A stretch of DNA of 64,000 nt, taken from Cadophora sp. MPI-SDFR-AT-0126. Lineage: Eukaryota; Ascomycota; Leotiomycetes; Helotiales; Ploettnerulaceae. Made by a program: the position numbers and the translations under genes. Positions 36,331-46,796 of this stretch are shown here, piece by piece. The notes beneath the pieces were generated by a model, which ran no database searches, was not told the DNA's origin, and saw only the letters and a program-made list of their open reading frames with translations. Numbering within the stretch: position 1 is the stretch's first letter; the number at the start of each line of letters is the position of its first letter. Where the stretch lies: NCBI GenBank assembly GCA_020747065.1, contig JAGMVK010000026.1, positions 1 to 64,000 on the forward strand, written 5' to 3'.

Positions 36331-37073
36331 ACGCGCTGGAGGGGTACGAAGCCGCGAGTGGCCCGCGCCCCCTTCTAAACCGCAAAAGGCGACCCCCATA
36401 GAAGATAGCTCTAGCGACGTTGCAGCTCTAAATTATTATTCACATAGATAGCGAAAGTGCAATAGGTTGGAAAAGATCAAGTTGTCTTATCATAGACCGC
36501 CGCGTTCAACGACAAAGGAACGAATATGGCCTTAGCTAAACGTATAGTTCTGGACCGTCCTGTAGGACCTGGTGTAAATAGTGTACTTTTATCAATATAT
36601 CTTAGTCACGCTCCTGCCGTGTTTGAGCTCAAGCCTAGCAGAATTCGATCGATTACCGCCACTGACAAAAAACGAGGAGGATTGATCTCTCGTAACTTAG
36701 AATGGCTAGCTAGATTAATGGTCGCTAGATGTTGCTTTTGCAGAGGCGCCTCCAGGTATATTCGGGCAGGAGTGCACAGCCCTAGAGGAAAACCCTAAAC
36801 TTAGGGATAGAGATATTAAAATTCATAAAGTCAAAGTACTCTAATCATTTCTCGGCACGCAGCATGTAGGGAGGGATGTTCACAAAGTTAAATAATAGGC
36901 AAGTTGTATTTCTTGAAGGTTCGTGATACAATTTCTAGTAATTTTGATGATGATAGAAAATAATCTCGAATTTCAATGTGGGATTCATTTTTAGTGAGAG
37001 AAAAGTGCCAATGCTATACTCCGGGCAGCTGGGGTCTTACGGCACTGATGTTGCCTGCTTACTATCTCGTCAC
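36331..37073. other. Intergenic, nothing coding supported
   Basis: About 740 bp from the AT-rich island to the transporter 3' end. A 90-codon open frame at 36526-36798 (+) has no recognisable features. Confidence 0.4.
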
Positions 37074-38764
37074 TCACGCAGTCGACCCCTGTTTCTCAAC
37101 ATCTTCTACAACTGTAGCTACCGGCTGCTCTTTAGCCAGTCCCATTTCTCGAGAGAACGTAGTAGTTGGCTTCCACTTCGAAGACTTCCTTGGGGTGGTC
37201 TCTTCCAGCATGCGGTCCACCTGTTCCAGGGATAAACCCTTCGTCTCATAGACTAAAAAGTATGCCCAAAGGAAGCAACCAATGCAAAGAGAGCCCCATA
37301 CGAAGAAGACCTTTGCACCCAGGTTGCCTTGGTCTACGTTGACCATGTATGGTGTAATGACTGCAATGATACAATTCCAAAACCAATTCGACGCGACAGA
37401 CAGGGCGACACCTCTTGATCGGATCGGGAGCGGGAACATCTCACCAACAACAACCCACGCTCCGGGGCCCCATGTCGACGCGAAAAAGAAGATGTAGATG
37501 CATATGAAAGCGATTTCAGTGGAGACCGTCTTTGGATTATTCCCGTCAACGGTCCCAGCAATTGCAATGATGAATTGGCAAATAACCATGCCCGCCGCAC
37601 CCCAGATTAACAGCGGCCGGCGACCAAAGTGTTCGATTGACCAAAAGGACACCGGTGTTGAACACACATTCACTAACGTCGTGATAAGGGAGATGAGAAA
37701 TGGGTTTTTGATAGTACCCAGCTGTGTGAAGAATGTCGTTCCAAAGTAGAAGATGAAATTGATACCCGTCCACTGCTGCATCATCTGAGCCGAGGTTCCA
37801 ACGAAGGTACGTCGGAGGTTCGAGCCCGAATCAAAGATGCTGCCTGTGAAACAACTAGCCCAGCTAGAAAAGTAACCAGCTTGTGGGATTGCGATGAGTT
37901 CGTATTCGTGATTGGCGACGATTTCAGCAAGTTCTGCTTGGATGTACTCGGATTCGACTGGCTGGCCACGAACTTGCATGAGAGAATCGGCAGCTTTCTC
38001 AAGAAGGCCTTTCTTGACAAAGTAGCGAGGAGATTCAGGAAGAAAGGCCAAACCAAATGCTGTATAAGAGTCAGTACTATTCTCGAGATCACGTCTGAAT
38101 GATTCTTACCGAGCATCAAAGCCCAAATCCACTGAATGGCTATCGGGACGCGGTACGCGGCTGAGGTGGTGAAGTCTTGCGTGCCATAGACAACACAGCT
38201 GGCTAATAAAAGCCCCAAGGTGATACAGAACTGATAGCCAGACACTATAGTCCCACGGAATTTTTTGGGTGCGATTTCGGATATGTAAAGTATGATAATG
38301 GCAGATACAAAGCCAACACCAAAGCCAGCTATAAGACGGCCAGCAATGAGGAGGCCATATGCAGAAGATGCAACTTGGAGAGCCACTCCGACACTGAAGA
38401 TGCCGCAGCCTGCTAAAATTGTCGTTCGGCGGCCATACCAGTCGGCGAGGTCACCTGCGATGACGGCTCCAAAGAATGTTCCACAGGACAAGATCGAGAC
38501 GATCAGTGACTGGCGCCAGGCGGGGATAACAAATTGGGCTTTCGCAGCTGTATCTCCAGCAGCTGGATACGGAAGGCCAGTGAATTGGTGGACGAAGTAC
38601 TGCATTCCCATGACTCCATTGATATAGCCGGAGTCAAAGCCAAAGAAGATGCCTCCGAATGCAGCAAAGGCACACATGAAGTATGCTTTCACGGTCATGG
38701 GCGCCTCAATACGGGCCACATCGGCAGGGGCCGACGTGAGAATTTCAGCACCGGCTCCGGGCAT
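37074..38764 (-). CDS. MFS sugar/quinate-type transporter (sugar porter family)
   Basis: Two exons (38764-38110 and 38059-37074, intron 50 bp) give 546 residues with twelve hydrophobic helices. Sugar-porter signatures: GFDSGYINGVMG after helix 1, DWYGRRTTIL (loop 2-3), FGVGFVSAIIILYISEIAPKK cut here into its PESPRY partner AFLPESPRYFVKKG, the QQWTGINFIFYFG helix 7 motif, FGRRPLLIWG, and WVVVGEMFPLPIRSRG with VYETKGLSLEQVD at the end. These are plasma-membrane proton symporters for hexoses or related polyols. It lies 4.7 kb from qutR with a putative oxygenase between; a link to the quinate cluster is possible but not shown. Confidence 0.9.
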
Positions 38765-40723
38765 GTTGATGAGTGTGGGTTAAGGTACAGAAACTTAGAT
38801 GATGCAAGAAGTGTTGGTGGTTGGAGTGAATTATGCCAATTGAGCAATGTGAAATGTGAGGATTTGGATATGGATCAATGACCTCGAGTTGGGAAGGCGG
38901 CAGCCTTTTATAGAAATCTGGACGTTAGATTGCAAAAGGATGGAGAGAGAGAGGGAGAAGGAGGGGAGAGGGAATGGGGGGATGGAGAACGCGAAGATGG
39001 ATTCTTCTCCGCATCTGGGGAACCCCTCGGAGAGCGGCACTTCCTAACAAGCAATAGGAGATGTCTTTGGCGACTAGCCGTGTTTCTAGGTTCAGACGTC
39101 GTCGGAGTTGTAGCTAGGGCGGGCGGCCCTTTGTGGGGTAACTGTCTCCTGGGGACCAAATCTGATCCTATGATTGCACCTACCTCCCAACCCTGTCCTC
39201 CTGTCCTGAATCCCCACTGAATATCGACTTATTTGATCCTTCGGACGCTACGGCGAAAGAGGACTTCCGCAGAGAAAGGCCACGACTTGCGGAGCGATCA
39301 AGCAGATAAGAGTGACACTGGTGTCAGCCGAAAATAGTAGTTCCCGAAATCTCTGATCCCCCCCTTTTGCCAAACAATACACAGAATTTGTGTGTGCAAT
39401 AGCAGATATTACTTTGCGCAAACACGAAGTAAATGCTTTCAGTCTCTCCGTCTCAAGTAGCTTTGACCAATAATATGAAGACCCATAAATCTAGAGATTT
39501 CCTCGATCTAAAATTACTTCGTATTCTTCCTGAAACTGCTTACATGATTCGTGCTCTAGATGTGGGGATTCCGATTTTTAGGACGAGGTCCGCAAATGCA
39601 GGGGCTACCAAACAGATTGCGGAGTGACCGAATCAAGAAATCCGCGAAAGTTGTTCGCGGATATCGCTTAGTCTCTGGACAGTCATGTTCCTCTTTTGAT
39701 AGCACTACCGTGGAAATGCCTACTCGAGATATGCGCTACTCCCCCGACAATTAACGGCCGGCCGGTCTCAATTAGTGAAAGTATAATTAAATGCACGACT
39801 TTTATACTTTACGGACTTTCTGGTCATATACAGACATGTTCGCCAACCCCAGGGTGGGTTTAGTCAGCAACATAAGTTACCTCCATCTCAATAATACAGC
39901 ATGGATGGAGCGTACATTCTTTCTACGACATGCCAAGGTGAGAGGGGCACAGCCAAGGACAAGCAATGAAGGAACCTTAGCTCCTGCGTCAAAACGTGAA
40001 GCTATGCAAATTGATACAATCCGCCCGTGCTTGCCACGTCTTTCAGCATTAGCATAGCACAGAGCAGTATCTTTGAAGCGAAAATAAATTCCTTGATATG
40101 TTTACAGCTGCTCCGGTGGTTTAAATTTATTTAGACATCCATAACTAAGTCCAAGCTTAACCTCAAGAAGAAGGGAAATTTTGTCTATGGGTGAAGCGCA
40201 TACCGCCAATACTACTTGCAGAGTCGGAGAGGTGGGGTGGATCATACCACGCTCAGGGTGAGCCCCGAACTGGGCTCAGCGCGGGGTACGCAAGGGACGA
40301 TGTGCATGAGTCGAAAGTAGAGAGCGCTACACGTAGGCGTGAAGCTCCTGTTGACTTATTGACGAAATGCTGCCGCCTCACCTAGCCTCACGCTAGGCGG
40401 ACTTCTTGATCAATACACCGCTTCGGAGATACTCGTTTAGGTAATCCCCGGTCTCCACACAGTGACGAGACGTTTCTCCTTTCGATTGCACCGCTTCGGA
40501 GCTACGTAGTGGAGTCGTCCCCTTCTCTTCACATTCACTAGATGTAGGTAGGGTGATTGGTCCATCAATAATACGCCACTAGGGTGCCGACCGGCTGCGG
40601 CATTGCTACACACAACTCAACCAAAGCAGCGGAAGGTCGAAATATCTCTTATTACTTAAGAAGTGCTGCTTGATCAAGCCTCATGCCTCACAAGTCTTTC
40701 ATACATAGCAAAACAAAGTTGCA
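38765..40723. other. Intergenic, 2 kb, no gene seen
   Basis: Contains the transporter promoter with a long purine (GA) tract at about 38936-38995 on the + strand, and the repeat cluster at 40190-40560 listed separately. Open frames are short and lack motifs. Confidence 0.45.
40190..40560. repeat. Cluster of short inverted and direct repeats
   Basis: GAGCCC and GGGCTC are inverted around a 6-bp loop near 40260-40277; CCTAGC/GCTAGG form a second inverted pair near 40382-40397; and CACCGCTTCGGAG occurs twice about 70 bp apart (near 40418 and 40488). The mix suggests a remnant of a small non-autonomous element. Ends and target-site duplication are not identified. Confidence 0.4.
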
Positions 40724-42613
40724 ATGAGTCTCGTTATGAACAGGGCTTTGGCATCGAAATGTCTCAAGTGCCCTACCTTTCGTGCCGGAAAATGCTCAGG
40801 AAATCTTGCCTCTCTCCCAGCCAAGCGGAACGTGGCAACTGAGGCTGTTCTTCTCACCGCGCGAAAAGATAAACAGGAAGGCGATATATCGTCCGTTTTT
40901 ACATCTTTTTCTGGTCGAAAGGCCGAACCTCTACCTGAACGATATCGAGACCTGAAGCGTGGGCTCACTGCAGGATTTGAGGAGCAAATCCAAAGATCGT
41001 GGGATAATTTGGTCGAGGTTCTTAAAGTCCTGACCGATGAAGTTGCTACCAAGCGAGAATCTGTAAGTCAATCTAGATTCTCTTTGATTTGTACTTTTCT
41101 CGCATCAAACCAGAACTTAGTACTAAAGAAAACAGATCATTCCTCAGATCAAATTTTCGGATATCCAAAACGGTACTGTACCTTCAGCTAGCGTTGACGC
41201 TGTTCGTCGGACAGGTGTTGCTGTTATTAGAGGGGTTATGCCAAGTGATGTGACTGAAAGCCTTCTTTCTGACGCTCGCCAATATCTTTCCACGCACAAA
41301 TTCAAAGGTTTCCCGTCGAATGAAGACAAAAAGGTACACGGGCGTTTGATCTCAATCTGGCTGAGTGCTGACCTCAATCAGGTAGTCTACGAATCTTACT
41401 GGAGCCCATCTCAGGTCAAGGCGAGGTCGCATCCGAATATGCTTACCACACAGTCGTGGATGAATCAATTGTACACTGCTGATGCTCACCAGAAAAGTAT
41501 GTGCCACTTCTGCAAATCTGTCTTCCATTGATACTGACTTGATCATGGCAGTTGATCTGACAGTCCCGCTCTCCTATTGTGATCGAGTGCAGATTCGTCC
41601 ACCAGGCGACAAACAGTTCGCGCTTTCCCCCCATGTGGACGGTGGAGGCGTCGAAAGATGGGAAGACAAAGCTTATAATCATGTCTATCGTAAGATCTTC
41701 CAGGGCAAGGTAAGAAGCGGTAATTCAAACAATGGTATTGAGCATATAACTAAACTTATGAAGTGGCAAGAGTACGACCCGTGGGATCTGTCCGGTCGGC
41801 TTGATGCCGATATGAATATGTACAACGGGGCAGGAGGTTGCTCAGTGTTCCGCACATTTCAAGGCTGGCTCGGCTTGTCTCGCCACGGACCCAAGCAAGG
41901 TGAGTTAATGATACATGTAGATATTGATTACCGCTAATGAAACCAGGGACTCTTGTTGTTCACCCTATACTGCAGCCGTCCACAGCCTACTGGATGCTAA
42001 GGCCATTCTTTAAACCTACTCAGAAGGGTTCGCTGAATGGATGGAAGTTCTCCCTCGATGATGATGATGGGAACATCTTCCTTCATGGGGCAAACCCAGG
42101 AACTGCTCAAGAGCATAATCCTGCTAATCACCCTCATTTGATGCTAAACGAAACTATGATACCATATCCTACTGTTGATCCTGGCGATGCTGGTATGTAC
42201 CTACTACCCCAAAGCAGAATCAGGCTAATGTCTTTAGTGTTCTGGAGTGCGGACACAATTCATGGCACAGAGAGCGAGAATACGGGGAATGCAGATGCTT
42301 GCGTTTTCTATATTCCATCGGTTCCACTAACTCCTAACAATGCGGTAGGTATTTGGCTGCATTACGAGAATGCTGAGCTGACGTCACGCAGAGATATATC
42401 GCGCAGCAACGGGATTCTTTCCTGAAAGGAGTTCCCCCGCCTGACTTCCCGGGTGGAGCTGGGGAGTCCGAATTTACGGACAGAGCAAAAAGTGAAGATA
42501 TCCTAAGCGAATCCGGTAGATTCGCCATGGGTCTCGGTGCCTTGGAGTATAACGGAAAGAGCGAGAGGCAAGAGGTACTTGCTCGTGAGGTGAACAAAGC
42601 TCTAGGTTATTAG
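40724..42613 (+). CDS. DUF1479 family protein, putative Fe(II)/2-oxoglutarate-type oxygenase
   Basis: Eight exons (40724-41062, 41136-41333, 41382-41496, 41552-41709, 41764-41899, 41947-42192, 42238-42344, 42392-42613) give 506 residues. The family is recognised from the VAVIRGVMPSD, YESYWSPSQ, NMYNGAGGCSVFRTFQGWL and GWKFSLDDDD stretches. A jelly-roll iron triad is visible as HVD in LSPHVDGGG and a distal His in DTIHGTES, with an Arg-rich region between. The N-terminus (ALASKCLKCPTFRAGKC, basic and Ser/Ala-rich) may target mitochondria. Members are common in fungi and bacteria and uncharacterised in substrate. Introns 41334-41381 (48 bp) and 41710-41763 (54 bp) are stop-free and multiples of three, so retention would keep frame. 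Confidence 0.85.
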
Positions 42614-43423
42614 TATAGCCTCAACAGGTTCATTCACGGAAAACGGTACGAAGACCAGTGCTTTCTTGGAGGAGATTAGCTATTCAGGGTGTTTGTAGAT
42701 TTAGGATTAGTCTGCTATTTTTCATAATCTTACCTACTTCGTTGTCTATGAAGCAGGAAACCGAAATTTTGTGATTTTCCTATCGTATAGAGTCTTCCAC
42801 ATTTCAGAATAGAGTTCCGTAAAGGTACTGGCCAGACTTTTAAGCATAATGGAGCTTCACCAAAGAGCAGCTCCGACAACAGTGGTTTCGTCTAGTTTCT
42901 CTCGCGATGTCTGGGGATCTCGACATGTCGAGCTCTTGCGCTTGGGTAAGAGCCATAGCTGATATCCAAGCGAAGATTCAAGTCATAATACAAAATTTAT
43001 CATACAACGATGTGGAGGAGCTTGAGAACGAGATTTGGCTAAAATAGGAGTATTTTATCTACCTGGATTGTCTGGTGCCCGAAATCCACTGCTGTAAGAG
43101 AAAATTGATCATTCTGTCCAAGATCGAGTTAGCCCAAGATACTTGAGTGGGCGTTGGAGAGGCTGCGACATTGAAGATGCAATACTACAGAACTCTTATG
43201 TGCACAAGGATCGTCTCTTTAGAAATCCACTAAATGGAAACGAGGTAGATTAGAATCAACTGTTCTACTCATGGTAGCGTTACAGGATAGCAGTACTCGT
43301 GCATGTCATTTTCTCACCAGCATATTACGTCAAGGAAGCTACATGCACACTGTAGATACGGGCATTTTTATCGTCATACGATTGACACATATCTGCCCTG
43401 GGATTGTGCTCGCGGTGGTGATT
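42614..43423. other. Intergenic, 3' ends plus a possible relic
   Basis: About 800 bp between convergent stops. A broken open frame is listed separately; nothing else is seen. Confidence 0.4.
42907..43247 (+). pseudogene. Broken open frame, family unknown
   Basis: The frame from 42907 reads MSGDLDMSSSCAWVRAIADI and VEELENEIWLK, meets a TAG, then stays open (EYFIYLDCLVPEIH, ILSKIELAQDT), and after a one-base shift goes on as GRWRGCDIEDAILQNSYV. The protein-like composition over three segments suggests a decayed gene; I recognise no family. Confidence 0.25.
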
Positions 43424-45962
43424 CTATTGAACTTGTAGAATAGCCTTACGCATCACATCGCGCGGAGCTGGCAAGCCAGTCCAAAGCTCGATCTGAGCAA
43501 ATGCCTGCTCTAGAAGAAGTTCTTTACCCGTAACACCAACCCAATTCTGCGATGTGAGATTTGATACTTTGCCCATGAGGATAGAGTGCCCTCTTTTGTA
43601 TGCGGACTACTCGAACATAAGTCAGCGGAGTCTCTATGAGAGAGCGAAGGTGTGAACTTTTATTTGAGATGTGCCACCTTGTTGAGCCGACGGATGATCT
43701 TACCTCAATATAAACACCCCCAGTCGATCTACTGAACCATCCGAGAGGAATGTCGAAGTCCGAAGACACTTTACCGCATTCTCCATCTGGAAGCGCATTA
43801 ATGATAATTGTGGGCGGTGCCATAGGCCTATAAAGTGATTCGGTAGCCTGACTTGAGTCAAGGACAGTAATGGTGACTGGGCTATACCCGCGATCGTGCC
43901 CTTCTACAGCCCCTTTCGAGTCTCTCTTGTTTCGAATCTCCTGGATCGAATCTGAGATTCCGAGAAAATGTCCCGCTACCGCCTCCGCATTACTTTGCGT
44001 GCGGTTATATATCATGATGTTCATTACCCCAAGTCGAAGACAAGCGTAGACGGCCGCGCGAGCCATGCCACCAGCGCCAATAATTAGGACTGTCGTCTTG
44101 CGAGTAACAGTATTCAGAGGGCTAAGATACTTAAGAATACACGAAGTGACACCGATCCAGTCTGTATTCTCTCCATGAAGGACTACCATGCCGTCCAGTG
44201 GTGAAGTGCGCTGGTACACTGTGTTGATGGCCCTGATTGCTTGTGCGTGCGCGGAAACGTGATCCATAAGGCCCATCGCTGCTTCTTTGTGGGGATTGGC
44301 GCAGCTGAGACCACCAAAATTTGATGACCGTAGCATAGGAAGGCAATCGGTCAGATTATTTGACTCCAAGACCGCATAATTATGAGGAAGACCCAGGGCA
44401 GCGAAAGCGGCATTGTGCATAGCAGGAGCAACAGAGTGCGCAATTACCTGGCCAAAGCTACAATACGCCAAGTGAGGCACAATGCAGGTCTGGATCAAAG
44501 CATTCTGTACTTCGGCCAGAGTGGTCATATCGTTCTGTTCTTGAGGTTGGAGTTCGCCGCCTGCTCTATTGCGAAGAAGGGGCAGCTCGACAGGCACCAT
44601 TGTGCGATTCAAAAGGCGAGACATCTTTCCATTCTTGCCATAGTTGAAGACTGAGATCGCAGGACGTGGATGCTTTTGGGGCCGCCTCATCAGCTGTGCG
44701 AAGCTCAGCGCTGCGAAGTTATCTTCCATCGAATCTGCCTCTCCACTGATCTGAACAATATCAAAGCCTAATTCAACGGCAGAGTCATAAACTGAGATGC
44801 ACTCTGCGCTTTCCCACCATTGTGAACGCCTTTGTTGATGTGAATTTGCGTTGAATTCTTTCCACACTCCGATGATCTTGGTCGCAGCTCTTGTCTTCAT
44901 GAATTGAACGATAGACTCCTTCGAAGCTCGAAAATCAACATAGCAGTAGTCTATACCAAGGCCAACAGCATGATTTAGTAAACCAAAGTATAATTCCGCG
45001 CTGGGGATTGTGCTTGTCGTGTCGTGAAAAGCATATTCTATCTTTATCGCGAGAGGGCATTCGCAGCTCCACCGAAAATGTGTATACACAGCAGAGATGC
45101 GATCGAGGAGTGTAGTCAAGTCCATTTCAGCACAGCGGCGAATATCTAGCTGTATCCCAATGGCATGAACGCCGTGAACAGCAGTTATATCGGGAAAATC
45201 ATGCTCGTCAAATGGAAAAGGAATCATAGCGATCCGAGAGAAGTCCGTCTCTTCAGGTGGCATGAGGAAGTTCTCGTGGCGTGGTCTGCCATAGATGAAG
45301 CGCAAGAAGCCGAGAAAATGATACTCGGCATCTTTGAGGGACAAGAATGTTGGCGTTTGGCCATTCTCCGAGTGCAACTTCGAACCTTCAAAGTTCTTGG
45401 TACAGAACTCGAAGTTTGCAGCCGATCGATGCCAGGGTATGGAGTAAGTTGACATTCTCGTAGCAGCCATTTCGCTGATGTGCTTAGCCAGATAGCGAAT
45501 AAGGTCACATGAATCTCGTGTGATGTGAATCACTGGATGTGACAATGCAAATTCCTCCAAAAGTCTCCGGCCATGACTGCTCTCCGAGCTCGAGCTCGAC
45601 ACGGCAATGATTGAGTTACGAGGATGAGTCTGGAGGATGTGTTTCAGATTCTCGACTTCCTTGGCGTGAAATGCTGATCTACCGTGAAGTTTGGTGTAAT
45701 CAGACACGCACAGTCCGGTCAGGGTACGGAAACAACGCTCGGTGTCGACCAGCTTCAATTTGAGGGAGGCGGATGCAATGATTGCCAGTGTAGATTTCCC
45801 TGCGCCACGCATGCCAATCAGAGCGATTGATGCATCCTGACTGAACGCTCTCGTCTTGGTACCAAAGGATAACGACGTCAGTTTTCGCGCAGGACCAACC
45901 GCATCGCCCATGCTCGTCGTGGCACTCATGTCCTCCTCCGTGGGAGCGAAACATGGCCTCAT
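43424..45962 (-). CDS. qutR: Quinate pathway repressor (AROM-derived three-domain protein)
   Basis: Two exons (45962-43704 and 43606-43424) give 813 residues. The layout matches the last three domains of the pentafunctional AROM protein: a shikimate-kinase-like domain with Walker A GMRGAGKST (50-58), a degenerate type I dehydroquinase domain (about 250-480), and a shikimate-dehydrogenase-like domain (about 510-813) with IAHSVAPAMHN, GENTDWIGV and IGAGGMARAAV. This is the QutR/QA-1S repressor, which binds the activator in the absence of quinate. The kinase and dehydroquinase signatures are eroded, as expected for a sensor. It is divergent from the activator gene with an 834-bp spacer. An internal ATG (residue 12) is an alternative start. 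Confidence 0.92.
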
Positions 45963-46796
45963 CCTTCCTGATCAATTGGATACGCTACGAGGAGGTGATG
46001 AACAGGAGACGCGACCAGACAGGTCAATATGAGAGCTGTGATTTCGTGGACAGCTACGTCTGCTCTCTATTCCGCTCGTGAAAACCAGGTTGGGCCGAAG
46101 AGTATCGCGGGTCCGTGAATGATTACCGCTACTGCGCGGGGCAGGGATTGAGGCTCGAAGAGCAGATAAGAGAGACAAATCATATGGTGTATACCAAGAG
46201 AGCAGAGGATGGTCAAGATAGAGATTCCGGATGTAACGAGGAAAAGGTAACTAATATTCAGAACACCCGCACAGCTAACCGACCAAATCGGCTCCGCCCA
46301 GGACTCTGGCCGTACAAACCCCACCTGAGCATTAAGCTTAACCCCACTACGCATATGTACTTAGCCGGATATCTCCCCTCACCGGCTTGTTTCTTTCCCT
46401 AGCCTACTTTTCCTCCCCAGCTTTTCAGCTATAACGTAACCAACCATGTCCGCCAATTCCTAGACATAGGAGACCCCCTGGATCCCCAGGATTTCTCCAC
46501 GGTTTCTCAAGCTCCTGGGTCCCTTTCGGCCGATTTATCCTGTATCCGGGAGTGGAATACACCACGACACATCATATCACATCATCTCTTGGCCGTTTCG
46601 CTTCTCGATTCGCACAAGAGGGTGCCAGCAACGTGAGCCTCAACATGGTAACCTGACGAGGCCACCATTCTCTCTGATTTCCGTACTCAACACACTTCCC
46701 GCATCGTCATCTCAGCTTCATAGGCCTCACCAATCACAAGATACATATACGCTTCGTGTTCCAGCAGCGGCAAAATCGCGGCGGTAGAAAACAGGT
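45963..46796. promoter_or_regulatory. Shared divergent promoter of qutR and qutA
   Basis: 834 bp between the two opposed starts. The activator is expected to act here on both genes. A TTATCC half-site of the known QA-1F operator lies near 46531-46536 but the full 16-bp palindrome is not intact. No other element is clear. Confidence 0.6.

Noticed and set aside
37074..38764. Assigning this transporter as the quinate permease
   Set aside because: The permease at 49390-51189 fits the QutD pattern better and lies within the cluster; this one is a general sugar porter on present evidence.
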